Origin: Planctomycetales bacterium 71-10 | GTDB taxonomy: Bacteria > Planctomycetota > Planctomycetia > Isosphaerales > Isosphaeraceae | Length of the DNA: 64,000 nucleotides | Direction: 5' to 3' | Assembly: GCA_001898385.1 (NCBI GenBank) | Contig: MKTT01000068.1 | Coordinates: 1-64,000, forward strand | Shown: positions 28,179 to 35,594 of the stretch, one piece after another | Numbering within the stretch: position 1 is the stretch's first letter | How the letters are laid out: the number at the start of each line of letters is the position of its first letter | Position numbers and translations under genes: made by a program | The notes under the pieces: model-generated | What the model saw: only the letters and a program-made list of their open reading frames with translations | Told to the model about the DNA's origin: nothing | Databases searched by the model: none

Positions 28179-29468
28179 ATGAATCCGCAGCAGAACGAGG
28201 CCGCCTGTCTCCTGGAGAAGGGGGCGTTGTACACCCGTCGCGAGGGCCACCAGTGGGAGGGGCGCGACCTCGTCTTCGCCGGCTTCAAGCAGGGGGCCTT
28301 CTCGCTCTACTTCGGCGACGCCCCGATCTACCACTTCGACCTCGAAGGCCGCTGGCAGCGGGCCTACCTCCGCGACCGCCACTTCATCCGCCGCCTCGAC
28401 GGCGCCGTCCACGAGGTCGACCGCGTCCGCGAGGGGGCGAACCTCGTGATGCGCCGGCGGGCCCTGGAGCCGGCCGACGCCCGCCGCGTCGACGAGGAGA
28501 TCCGGGCCGTCGCCGACGCCCTGCTCGCCGACCTGTCCGCGGGCCGGGGCCGACGCCTGGACCCGCCCGACGACAAGGCCCGGCCGATCGGCGAGGCCGA
28601 GCTGCGCGACTTCCTCGGCCGCATCGCCGCCTGGGACGCCCGCGCCTGGGCCGACTTCGAAGCGCGATACCGTCGCACCTACCGGCCGCTCGCCTTCCTC
28701 CCCCCCGACTGCCCGAACGCCGTCGTCCTCCAGGCGACCGTCGGCGATCGGGACGGCCGGGCGTTCGCCGCCGGGACCGTCCGCGAGCATGGCGTCCGCT
28801 CGCCCGACGAGTTCGAGGCCCACGTCCGCGAGGTCTCCGGCCTGCTCGGCCGACGCCTGGCCCAGACCCGGAGCGCGTACCTCGCCGGCGCCGACCTCCT
28901 GCGCCTCCGCGAGGCCGACGTCCTGGCCTACCTGGACCTCATCGGCCGGGGCCTTCGCGACGAGGACGGGCCCGCGATCGACGACGTCCACGCCTTCCTC
29001 GACGACTTCCAGGAGCCGGTGATCGACCTCGACGGCCTCCGGGCCGCCTACGACCGCCGCCTGACGCGCATCGGCCTCGGCGTGGAGTCGGGCGCGCCGG
29101 AGGTGCGCCGGGCCTACGGCAAGGACTGGTACGACGCCGACCTCCAGGCGTTCGCCGCCGACGCCAAGGCCGCGGGGATCGAGCTGAGCGTCCTCGCCCT
29201 CGTCGGCGCCGGCGGCCGGGCCCGGCGCTCGGAGCACGTCGAGCGCACCCGCCGCCTCATCGAGTCGCTCCTGCTGACCCGCGGCGACCTGGTCTTCCTG
29301 ATGGATGAACGCGAGCTGACCGATCCCGCACACGCGCCGAAGGGGGGCGAGCCGCTCGACGAGGCGGAGTGGCGGGAGCAGCTCGAACTGCTGCGCCAGG
29401 GGCTCTCCAGCCTCCGCGAGCGCGGGGTGAAGGTGGTCCCTTATAGCATGGTCAAGCAGCTCTCCTGA
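28179..29468 (+). CDS. Radical SAM-like protein lacking the cluster cysteines
   Basis: 429 residues. From about 170 the chain follows a radical SAM core: FLPPDCPNAVVLQAT (173-187), then TVGDRDGRAFAAGT where family members have GC...C..C, then RSPDEFEAHVREV (207-219) and RSAYLAGADLLRLREADVLA (231-250). RIGLGVESGAPEV (297-309) and ALVGAGG (340-346) are the usual SAM-binding glycine motifs. All three cluster cysteines are replaced; only Cys10 and Cys178 remain in the whole protein, so it cannot hold the [4Fe-4S] cluster in the normal way. Residues 1-165 form a separate domain beginning near LEKGALYTRREGHQW. ATG at 28179 follows GAGGACGACGCAGG. It may be a pseudoenzyme; its partner is unknown. 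Confidence 0.75.
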   Translation: MNPQQNEAACLLEKGALYTRREGHQWEGRDLVFAGFKQGAFSLYFGDAPIYHFDLEGRWQRAYLRDRHFIRRLDGAVHEVDRVREGANLVMRRRALEPADARRVDEEIRAVADALLADLSAGRGRRLDPPDDKARPIGEAELRDFLGRIAAWDARAWADFEARYRRTYRPLAFLPPDCPNAVVLQATVGDRDGRAFAAGTVREHGVRSPDEFEAHVREVSGLLGRRLAQTRSAYLAGADLLRLREADVLAYLDLIGRGLRDEDGPAIDDVHAFLDDFQEPVIDLDGLRAAYDRRLTRIGLGVESGAPEVRRAYGKDWYDADLQAFAADAKAAGIELSVLALVGAGGRARRSEHVERTRRLIESLLLTRGDLVFLMDERELTDPAHAPKGGEPLDEAEWREQLELLRQGLSSLRERGVKVVPYSMVKQLS

Positions 29469-29471
29469 CCC

Positions 29472-30614
29472 TCACGCGCCGTAGCGCTTGGTGTGGCGGC
29501 CCCCGACGAAGCTCTCGAAGACGAACTTGCCGAGGTCCTCGCACGAGCAATAGGCCGCCACGCCGTTGGAGACGCGGGCCATCTCCTGCACGAAGTTGAC
29601 GAGGCCCAGGTAGAAATAGTCCTCGATCAGGGCGTAGCTGGAGACACGGATGCCCGCCGCCGCACAGCGGCGGACCTCCGCCAGCGTGTGCGCCGCGGTC
29701 TTCTCGGCAGGGGGGTAGATCAGGACGACCTCGCGGCCCTCGATGTGCGCGGTGGGCTCGCCGTCGGTGATGACGATGATCTGCTTGTTGCCGGCCGCCT
29801 GCTTCAGCAGGTGGCTGCGGGCCAGGCGGAGGCCGGCGTGGATGTTGGTGAAGTGCTGCGGCACGCGGCCCTTCGGGTCGTCCATGTCGTACCGCAGGTG
29901 GATGCGGCTGTCGTACATGCTCACCGGCTTGGGCGCCGAGTTCAGCAGCTCGCGCTCGGTCATCTTGTTGGCGAAGGTATAGAACCCGATCATCTGGATC
30001 GAGTCCTGCGGGTATTGCGCCCGCACCAGCGCCTGCAAGGCCACGGCGACCTTCTTGGTCGTGTAATACTTGCCGTAGCGCCCCATCGAACCGCTCATGT
30101 CGATCAGGACGGCCGTGGCGCAACGGGTCTGGTATTCGGTCTCGTGGACGACGTAGTCTTCCTGGCTCAGCCGGATCGGGACGCCCCCGCCTTGCCGGAT
30201 GTAGGCGTTCTTGAGGGTCTCGTGCATGTCGATGTTGGCGAGCGGGTCGCCGAAGACGTAGGAGCGGGTGTCTTCGAGCGAGACGGTCCCCTCGCCCTTC
30301 TGCTGGGTCTCGTGGCGGCCGAGGGCGTCGCGGTTGAAGGTCAGGAACAGGTCGTGGAGCGACTTGTCCTGGATCTTGCGGAGGCCCTTGGGCGTGACGG
30401 ACCAGCGGCCCTCCTCGTCGCGCTCGATCAGGCCCTCCTTCTGGATCATCTCCACGACCTCCGGCAGGTCGTCGTCGTCCACGTCGTCGAGGTTGCGCAG
30501 GACGTCCTCGCCGTATTGCATCAGGTATTCGGAGATCTGCTCGAAGAGCTTGTCCGCCGATTGCGGCTGGAACTCCTGCGAGCCGTCCCACTTCGAGTAT
30601 TCATGGGTCGCCAT
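29472..30614 (-). CDS. VWA-domain protein partnered with a MoxR-type AAA ATPase
   Basis: 380 residues. The N-terminal 100 residues are helical (LFEQISEYLMQYGEDVLRNL, acidic NLDDVDDDDL). The VWA domain starts about 165 with the metal-ion-dependent adhesion motif DMSGSMG (Asp172, Ser174, Ser176), followed by the threonine site near PQHFTNIHAGLRLA and the aspartate of IIVITDGEP. It sits 40 bp downstream of a MoxR/ChlI-like ATPase, the usual chaperone pair in which the VWA protein recruits or remodels a metal-dependent target. The target is not evident from the neighbours. Stops of this gene and the plus-strand radical SAM-like gene are 3 bp apart. Confidence 0.85.
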   Translation of the reverse strand: MATHEYSKWDGSQEFQPQSADKLFEQISEYLMQYGEDVLRNLDDVDDDDLPEVVEMIQKEGLIERDEEGRWSVTPKGLRKIQDKSLHDLFLTFNRDALGRHETQQKGEGTVSLEDTRSYVFGDPLANIDMHETLKNAYIRQGGGVPIRLSQEDYVVHETEYQTRCATAVLIDMSGSMGRYGKYYTTKKVAVALQALVRAQYPQDSIQMIGFYTFANKMTERELLNSAPKPVSMYDSRIHLRYDMDDPKGRVPQHFTNIHAGLRLARSHLLKQAAGNKQIIVITDGEPTAHIEGREVVLIYPPAEKTAAHTLAEVRRCAAAGIRVSSYALIEDYFYLGLVNFVQEMARVSNGVAAYCSCEDLGKFVFESFVGGRHTKRYGA

Positions 30615-30654
30615 GTGCGGTCGCGGCCTCGGTGGGGACGTGGCGGGCGTGGCG

Positions 30655-32088
30655 TCAGCGCTGGTACGACGTCCCGCCCTTCCGGGTCGACTTGTTGAGC
30701 TTGTTGTGGACGTGGAGCCCTTCCAGGATGAACTCGGCGACGCCGGCCGCGGCGGCGAGCCTGGCGGCGGGCGACTTCGCGGCCGGGACCAGCTCGGCGG
30801 CGGCCTCCTCGGCGCGCTTGCGGAGGCCGGGGGCCCTGGCGACGCGGTCGAGGATCGCCTGGGAGCCGAGCATGTCGCCGGTCTCGACGGTCTGGCCCGA
30901 CTCGAAGTGCTGGACGACCGGCCGGAACTCGCGGGCGTCGAAGTGGAGCGTGAACACGTTCTTGACCGCCTCGTCGATGATCCGCTGGATCAGCTTGTCC
31001 TCGTGGCCGTCCTCCTCGGCCATCGTCAGCTCCAGCTTGCCCCGCGAGCTGGACAGCGCCGAGGCCAGGTCGCCGATCCTCGGGACGATCGCGGGCTCCC
31101 TGGCCAGCAGCGCCCGGCGCTCGGCGTTGGAGACGACGTTCTCCAGGTTCGCGATCGACATCCGGACCGAGACGCCCGACTGCTGGTTGACGTGCGGCGA
31201 GGTCCGGGCCAGCCGCGAGACCTCCTCCACCACCTCCTTGATGTAGACGGGGACGGCCAGCTCGGGGCCGACTTCGGAGCGGTCGAGCCAGGCGTTCTGG
31301 TCGTTCACCGCCATGCCGACCTCGCGGGTCAGCGGGTAATGGGTCCGCACCACGGAGCCGATGCGGTCCTTCAGCGGCGTGACGATGCGGCCGCGGTTGG
31401 TGTAGTCCTCCGGGTTGGCCGAGAAGACCAGGCAGAGGTCCAGCTCCATCCGGATCGGGTAGCCGCGGATCTGGATGTCGCGCTCCTCCAGGACGTTGAA
31501 CAGGCCGACCTGAATCTTGGGGGCGAGGTCCGGCAGCTCGTTGATGCAGAAGATCCCGCGGTTGGTGCGCGGGATCAGGCCGTAGTGCATCGTGGCCTCG
31601 CTGGAGAGGTAGCGGCCCTCGGCGTGCTTGATCATGTCCACCTCGCCGATCAGGTCGGCGATGGTGACGTCGGGCGTGGCCAGCTTCTCGTTGTACCTTT
31701 GGTCGGGGCCGATCCAGGCGACCGGCGTATCGTCCCCCTTCTCGGCGACGAGCTGGCGGGCGTAGCTGGAGATCGGGCGGTAGGGGTGGTCGTGGATCTC
31801 CGACCCCTCCACGATCGGCGTCGCCTCGTCGAGCAGGTGGACGAGCTGGCGCAGCATCCGCGTCTTGGCCTGGCCGCGGAGGCCGAGGAAGAGCATGTCG
31901 TGGCGCGAGAGGATCGCGTTCTGGATCTGGGGGACGACCGTATCCTCGTAGCCGAGGATGTCCGGGAACAGGGGCTCGCCGGCCCGGAGCTTGCGGACGA
32001 GGTTGCGCCTCATCTCGTCCTTGACCGATTCCAGACGATGGCCGCTTTGGCGCAGCTCGCCGAGCGTCCGGGGACGATCCGTCGGCAT
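30655..32088 (-). CDS. MoxR/magnesium-chelatase-like AAA+ ATPase
   Basis: 477 residues. The AAA+ core runs from about 40 to 330: Walker A is GLRGQAKT (69-76), sensor-type segments FSANPEDYTNRGR and DRIGSVVRTHYPL follow. The Walker B region reads GIFCINELPDL, with Asn-Glu where most AAA+ proteins have Asp-Glu, a feature of this ChlI-like branch. The C-terminal third is helical. With the following VWA gene it forms a MoxR-VWA pair like BchI/BchD, GvpN or NorQ/NorD, which use ATP to insert or remove metals or to activate enzymes. It is the first gene of the minus-strand unit. Confidence 0.88.
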   Translation of the reverse strand: MPTDRPRTLGELRQSGHRLESVKDEMRRNLVRKLRAGEPLFPDILGYEDTVVPQIQNAILSRHDMLFLGLRGQAKTRMLRQLVHLLDEATPIVEGSEIHDHPYRPISSYARQLVAEKGDDTPVAWIGPDQRYNEKLATPDVTIADLIGEVDMIKHAEGRYLSSEATMHYGLIPRTNRGIFCINELPDLAPKIQVGLFNVLEERDIQIRGYPIRMELDLCLVFSANPEDYTNRGRIVTPLKDRIGSVVRTHYPLTREVGMAVNDQNAWLDRSEVGPELAVPVYIKEVVEEVSRLARTSPHVNQQSGVSVRMSIANLENVVSNAERRALLAREPAIVPRIGDLASALSSSRGKLELTMAEEDGHEDKLIQRIIDEAVKNVFTLHFDAREFRPVVQHFESGQTVETGDMLGSQAILDRVARAPGLRKRAEEAAAELVPAAKSPAARLAAAAGVAEFILEGLHVHNKLNKSTRKGGTSYQR

Positions 32089-32306
32089 ACGATGCTTTCC
32101 TCCCAGGTCGTCGCGCGGGATGTCGATCCACGAGGGCGGGGGCGGGGCCCCGAGTCATGCTAGGGGCGGGCCGGGGGCAAGTCAACGAAGGCGTTGATGC
32201 GTCGGCCCCCCGCGCGCCGGCCGCGTTGATCCGGGCTTGAAGGATGCCGTAAGATGCTGGGGTGTTTCCGGGCTGCGGCGTGGGGCGTCGGCGGGGAAGG
32301 CGGGAC

Positions 32307-33290
32307 ATGGCGACGGACCTGAATGCGAACGGGAAGCTGCGCGAGACGCTTCCGGACCTCACCGCCCGGATCGTCGCGACCTACAAGGGCTGCGGCTCGA
32401 TCAACCATCTCGGCCACTCTCCCCTCCCCAGCTACCGGGACGTGGTCGAGATCCTGGGCGACCTCCGCGAGATCATCTTCCCCGGCTACGGCCGGCGGCA
32501 GAACCTCCACATGGGGAACGTCGCCTACCACGTCGGCGACCTGATCGACAGCCTCTACGACCGGCTCTGCCAGCAGCTCGCCCGGGCCTTCCAGCACGAT
32601 TGCAAGGCCCGCGAGCCCCTCGCCGACGCCGAGGCCAGGGCCGAGGTCTTCGCCAGCCAGTTCCTGGAGCGGATCCCCGACCTGCGCGAGATGGCCACGG
32701 GCGACGTCAAGGCGGCCTACGAAGGCGACCCCGCCGCCTCCAGCCAGGACGAGATCGTCTTCTGCTACCCGGGCCTCTCCGCGATCACCGTCTACCGCCT
32801 GGCCCACGAGCTGTACAACCTGGGGATCCCCCTGATCCCCCGGATGATGACCGAGTACGCCCACGGCAAGACCGGGATCGACATCCATCCCGGGGCGACG
32901 ATCGGGCGGGAGTTCTTCATCGACCATGGCACCGGCGTCGTCGTCGGCCAGACCACCGAGATCGGCGACCGCGTGAAGATCTACCAGGGCGTGACCCTGG
33001 GTGCCCTGAGCTTCCCCCGCGACGAGTCCACCGGCGACATCGTCCGGGGCCGGAAGCGGCACCCGACGATCGAGGACGACGTGGTCATCTACGCCAACGC
33101 CACCATCCTCGGCGGCGACACCGTCATCGGACGCAAGGCCGTGATCGGCTCGTCCGCCTGGGTCACCCGGAGCGTGGCCCCCGGGACCACCGTCACGATC
33201 GAGACGCCCAACCTCCGCTATCGCGAAGGCGTCCCCGGCGACCTCCGTCCCGACGACGCCTATCCCCAGCGGTTGAACTACCAGATCTGA
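32307..33290 (+). CDS. cysE: Serine O-acetyltransferase (long form)
   Basis: 327 residues. ATG at 32307 follows GGGGAAGGCGGG; a GTG at 32262 is a less favoured alternative. The N-terminal 170 residues are helical ([21 protein letters not shown]). The left-handed beta-helix of hexapeptide repeats begins at [19 protein letters not shown], with the His/Asp catalytic pair in [10 protein letters not shown], then [13 protein letters not shown] and [16 protein letters not shown]. It makes O-acetylserine for cysteine synthesis. The long N-terminus resembles the SatA/EpsC group rather than the short E. coli form. No cysK neighbour is seen. Confidence 0.85.
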   Translation: MATDLNANGKLRETLPDLTARIVATYKGCGSINHLGHSPLPSYRDVVEILGDLREIIFPGYGRRQNLHMGNVAYHVGDLIDSLYDRLCQQLARAFQHDCKAREPLADAEARAEVFASQFLERIPDLREMATGDVKAAYEGDPAASSQDEIVFCYPGLSAITVYRLAHELYNLGIPLIPRMMTEYAHGKTGIDIHPGATIGREFFIDHGTGVVVGQTTEIGDRVKIYQGVTLGALSFPRDESTGDIVRGRKRHPTIEDDVVIYANATILGGDTVIGRKAVIGSSAWVTRSVAPGTTVTIETPNLRYREGVPGDLRPDDAYPQRLNYQI

Positions 33291-33740
33291 TCCCTCGTCG
33301 GCCCCGCCGAGGGGGCGGAAATTGGGTCCGATCGTGAGCATGGAGTTGCCTGCTTGCCGGTTGCAATCCTTGGCAGGGTGGCGACTTGCGTCGTGAAAAG
33401 TTTGGCTTCGGTCGTCGTTTTCGCTGATGTCGAGATTTGGGCTTCGGTCGTCCGCGTCCAGGCATGCCTCGCCCCCTACGGAGGGATCGAGCCCGAGCTG
33501 CTCGGAAGCGGCTTCATCGCGTCTCCGGGTTTCGGCCCGTCGGTTTTCCATTCGGCCGGATTGTCAAGGAGCGGCGGACCATCCCTTCTCCCGATATGGT
33601 CTGCGGCGGACGCGGCGAGATTTCAGGAATTCGCGAAAAGCGACACTCTTCGCTCAACGCGATCGAGGGTCGACTCGAACTCGGACGAGACGGTGGCCCG
33701 GGCGGCGTCACGTGAGCCATCCCGGGGCTGACGAGAATCA

Positions 33741-33785
33741 TCCTTCTTCCCTCGTGGGAGAAGGTGGCCGCAGGCCGGATGAGGG
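33741..33785 (-). repeat. Dispersed CTCATCCG...CTTCTCCC repeat, copy A1
   Basis: The copy contains TTCCCTCGTGGGAGAAGGTG followed by GCCGCAGGCCGGATGAGGG. The same pattern in opposite orientation is found at 33924-33972, and a related pair occurs at 48511-48563 and 48641-48694. The core is CTCATCCG, a small CG-rich stem, then a CACCTTCTCCC...GGGAGAAGG hairpin. Confidence 0.7.
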
Positions 33786-33820
33786 ACGATCGGCGTCGCA
33801 TGCCACGTCCGGCCCCCCCC

Positions 33821-33889
33821 GTAGGCTGGGTCGGGACCCAGCCCGGATGAGGCATCGCGTATCCCGGGCTGGGTCCCGACCCAGCCTAC
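33821..33889. repeat. Large perfect palindrome with 26-bp arms
   Basis: Arms 33821-33846 and 33864-33889 are exact inverted copies of each other, with a 17-nt centre. Each arm itself contains GGGTCGGGACCC, an internal palindrome. The outer 12 bp (GTAGGCTGGGTC) are shared with the repeat at 2079-2104. Confidence 0.85.
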
Positions 33890-33923
33890 GAGGATTGGAA
33901 ATCCGACGGCCTTGGGTCGCGCC

Positions 33924-33972
33924 CCCCTCATCCGCCCCTCCGGGGCACCTTCTCCCACGAGGGGAGAAGGTG
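33924..33972 (+). repeat. Dispersed CTCATCCG...CTTCTCCC repeat, copy A2
   Basis: CTCATCCGCCCCTCCGGGGC, followed by a CACCTTCTCCCACGAGGGGA hairpin segment and GAAGG. It faces copy A1 (33741-33785) across the large palindrome, so the whole 33741-33972 block is one nested inverted structure. Confidence 0.7.
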
Positions 33973-34099
33973 GGATCCCTGCTCGCACTCCCATGTTTTC
34001 GACGCAGCACCACGACGGCGGCAGGGAGGGGTCGAGCCGGCCCCGTTGCAATCCCCCCGTCGCGTGACAGCGGCCTTCCCAAATCCCGGGGCCGGATCG

Positions 34100-34960
34100 T
34101 CAGTCGACCGACCAGCGCCGGGGCGGGGTGACTTCGAAGCGGCCCTTGGGGGGGGCGAAGCGGACGCCGGTCTGCCAGAGCATGTCGGGCTGGTGCTTGG
34201 CGATGAGGTATTTCATGACCACCTCGTCGGAGGGGGGCATGCCGGGGTCCTGGAAGACGACGCACAGGCGGCAGACGGCCTGCTTGGTCTTGGCGTCCCA
34301 GACTTCGATGAGGCCGTGCGTCTTGCGCGGGATGCGGTAGTACTTGTCGCCGTGGAGGATGGTGATGCAGTCGAACTGGCAGAACTCGTGGAACTCCTTC
34401 GGCTCCACGACGTCGCGGACCAGCTCGGCGGCGACCAGCTCCGGGACGCCCTGCTGGTAGTCGGCGGCGTCGATCCGGACGGGCTCGTCGGAGGTGGGCT
34501 GGGGCTGGCTCTTGCCCTCGATGACGCGGAAGATCTCGCTCTCGACGAGCTTCGCGTAGCCCGAGCGCAGGGCCTGGCTGGCGATCACCAGTTGCGTGAA
34601 CGAGGAGGCGGCGGCGACGACCTCGAAGGCGAACGCGGACGCCTCGCGCTGGAGCTTCTCCATCCAGTACCGGAGCATCTTCATCCGGTCGGATTCGGAG
34701 TAGCGGAAGCGGCGGGGGCCGACGTCGGGGATGGTCAGGTCGACCTCGCCCCGGCGATCGTCGAGCGTCTTCAGCACGCTATTATACGAAGCCTCCCCGC
34801 GGACGAAGCGGGCGGCGGCGTCGGCGTGGCCGGTGGTGCGGACGCGGACGACGCGATGGGTGGGGCGCGCGAGGAAGACGACTTCGCGGGAATAGGGGTC
34901 GGCGGCGCAGCGCTCGTCGGCGACGTCGATCTCCCAGCGCAGATACCCGGTTCGGATCAT
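34100..34960 (-). CDS. Hypothetical protein linked to a GG-terminated small protein
   Basis: 286 residues, no membrane segment. The N-terminal third is beta-rich (GYLRWEIDVADERC, REVVFLARPTHRVVRVRTTG), the middle is a long helix (MKMLRYWMEKLQREASAFAFEVVAAA), and the C-terminal third has ITILHGDKYYRIPRKTHGLIEVW, AVCRLCVVFQDPGMPPSDE and MKYLIAKHQPDMLWQTGVRF. It has five cysteines, including CRLC, but no recognised enzyme motif. It starts 10 bp after the stop of the 75-residue GG protein, so the two form an operon. I do not recognise the family. Confidence 0.65.
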   Translation of the reverse strand: MIRTGYLRWEIDVADERCAADPYSREVVFLARPTHRVVRVRTTGHADAAARFVRGEASYNSVLKTLDDRRGEVDLTIPDVGPRRFRYSESDRMKMLRYWMEKLQREASAFAFEVVAAASSFTQLVIASQALRSGYAKLVESEIFRVIEGKSQPQPTSDEPVRIDAADYQQGVPELVAAELVRDVVEPKEFHEFCQFDCITILHGDKYYRIPRKTHGLIEVWDAKTKQAVCRLCVVFQDPGMPPSDEVVMKYLIAKHQPDMLWQTGVRFAPPKGRFEVTPPRRWSVD

Positions 34961-34970
34961 GCGCCGCCCC

Positions 34971-35198
34971 TCAGCCGCCCTGGACGGCCGGGACGATGAG
35001 GATCTCCGGGGCCGTGGCGTCGAACTGCTTGATGATCCGGGTCTGGCCCGGGCCGTCGAGCCGGAAGGCCATGCGGCCGGGTGTGACGTGCTCGGCGAAC
35101 TGCGCGGCGGCGGCCTCGACGGTCTCGGGCCGCTGCTTGTCCCACTCGGCGAGCATGAGGTCGCCGTGTCCGGTCTTCAGCAGGCGCAACTTGGCCAT
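34971..35198 (-). CDS. 75-residue protein with a Gly-Gly C-terminus
   Basis: ATG at 35198 is preceded on the coding strand by GGAGCC-type ribosome sequences. The product starts MAKLRLLKTGHGDLMLAEWD, has a helix around 25-37 (VEAAAAQFAEHV), two later strands (RMAFRLDGP, GQTRIIKQFD) and ends EILIVPAVQGG. Size, beta-strand/helix order and the bare Gly-Gly end recall ubiquitin-like beta-grasp modifiers, though no E1, E2 or deubiquitinase-like gene is nearby, so conjugation is only a hypothesis. It is the first gene of a unit with the 286-residue protein. Confidence 0.6.
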   Translation of the reverse strand: MAKLRLLKTGHGDLMLAEWDKQRPETVEAAAAQFAEHVTPGRMAFRLDGPGQTRIIKQFDATAPEILIVPAVQGG

Positions 35199-35282
35199 GA
35201 GGTGGCTCCTGGCTCCTCCGTCCGGGCTCCGCTCCCGACTCCGACATAATCTTACGCCGCCTTCAAGCCGAAGCGAAGCGGC

Positions 35283-35306
35283 GGGGCGGGGACGAACCCC
35301 CGCCCC
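35283..35306 (-). terminator. Stem-loop after the THX gene
   Basis: A perfect 9-bp stem GGGGCGGGG/CCCCGCCCC (35283-35291 with 35298-35306) closes a 6-nt loop. It lies 10 bp beyond the THX stop. No U-tract is present. Confidence 0.55.
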
Positions 35307-35316
35307 CGGCGCGGCC

Positions 35317-35463
35317 TCAGCCCTGGGCCGGGGCCGCGGCCTCGGCGGCGGCCTTCGCGGCCGTGGCCTTGTCCTTGCGCAGCGTCTCCGCCTTGGGGCG
35401 GCTCTTGCCGAAAGTCCCCCGGGCCACCTTGCCGCGCCTGGTCCGCCTGTCGCCCTTGCCCAT
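35317..35463 (-). CDS. 30S ribosomal protein THX (bS31)
   Basis: 48 residues beginning MGKGDRRTRRGKVARGTFGK and continuing SRPKAETLRK. The GKGDRRTRRGK...RGT.GK.RP pattern is the signature of the small bS31/THX protein that sits in the head of the 30S subunit. An Ala/Lys-rich tail (ATAAKAAAEAAAPAQG) extends beyond the core of the Thermus protein. ATG at 35463 is preceded on the coding strand by AAGGGGACG. It is monocistronic and followed by a stem-loop. Confidence 0.88.
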   Translation of the reverse strand: MGKGDRRTRRGKVARGTFGKSRPKAETLRKDKATAAKAAAEAAAPAQG

Positions 35464-35594
35464 GGTCGCCGTCCCCTTTTGCTAACGAGCCGTCTGGTTT
35501 TTCGATTGTCGTGCCGAGGTCGCGCGGTACAATCCATCCGACGTTTGTCGTGCGATCGTCGGAATGGTCCGCGTCGGGAGAGGAGGCCGGCCCC

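Larger units (their letters stand above)
33291..34099. other. Intergenic repeat-rich region
   Basis: 809 bp without a convincing gene. Short open frames here have low-complexity Arg/Pro/Ser content. The right part (33741-33972) is a nested inverted structure of dispersed repeats, listed separately. The left part (33300-33730) shows no repeat or RNA fold I can name. Confidence 0.6.

Noticed and set aside
33741..33972. Repeat block as a CRISPR array
   Set aside because: The repeats are inverted and palindromic, not direct, and there are no regular spacers or cas genes.
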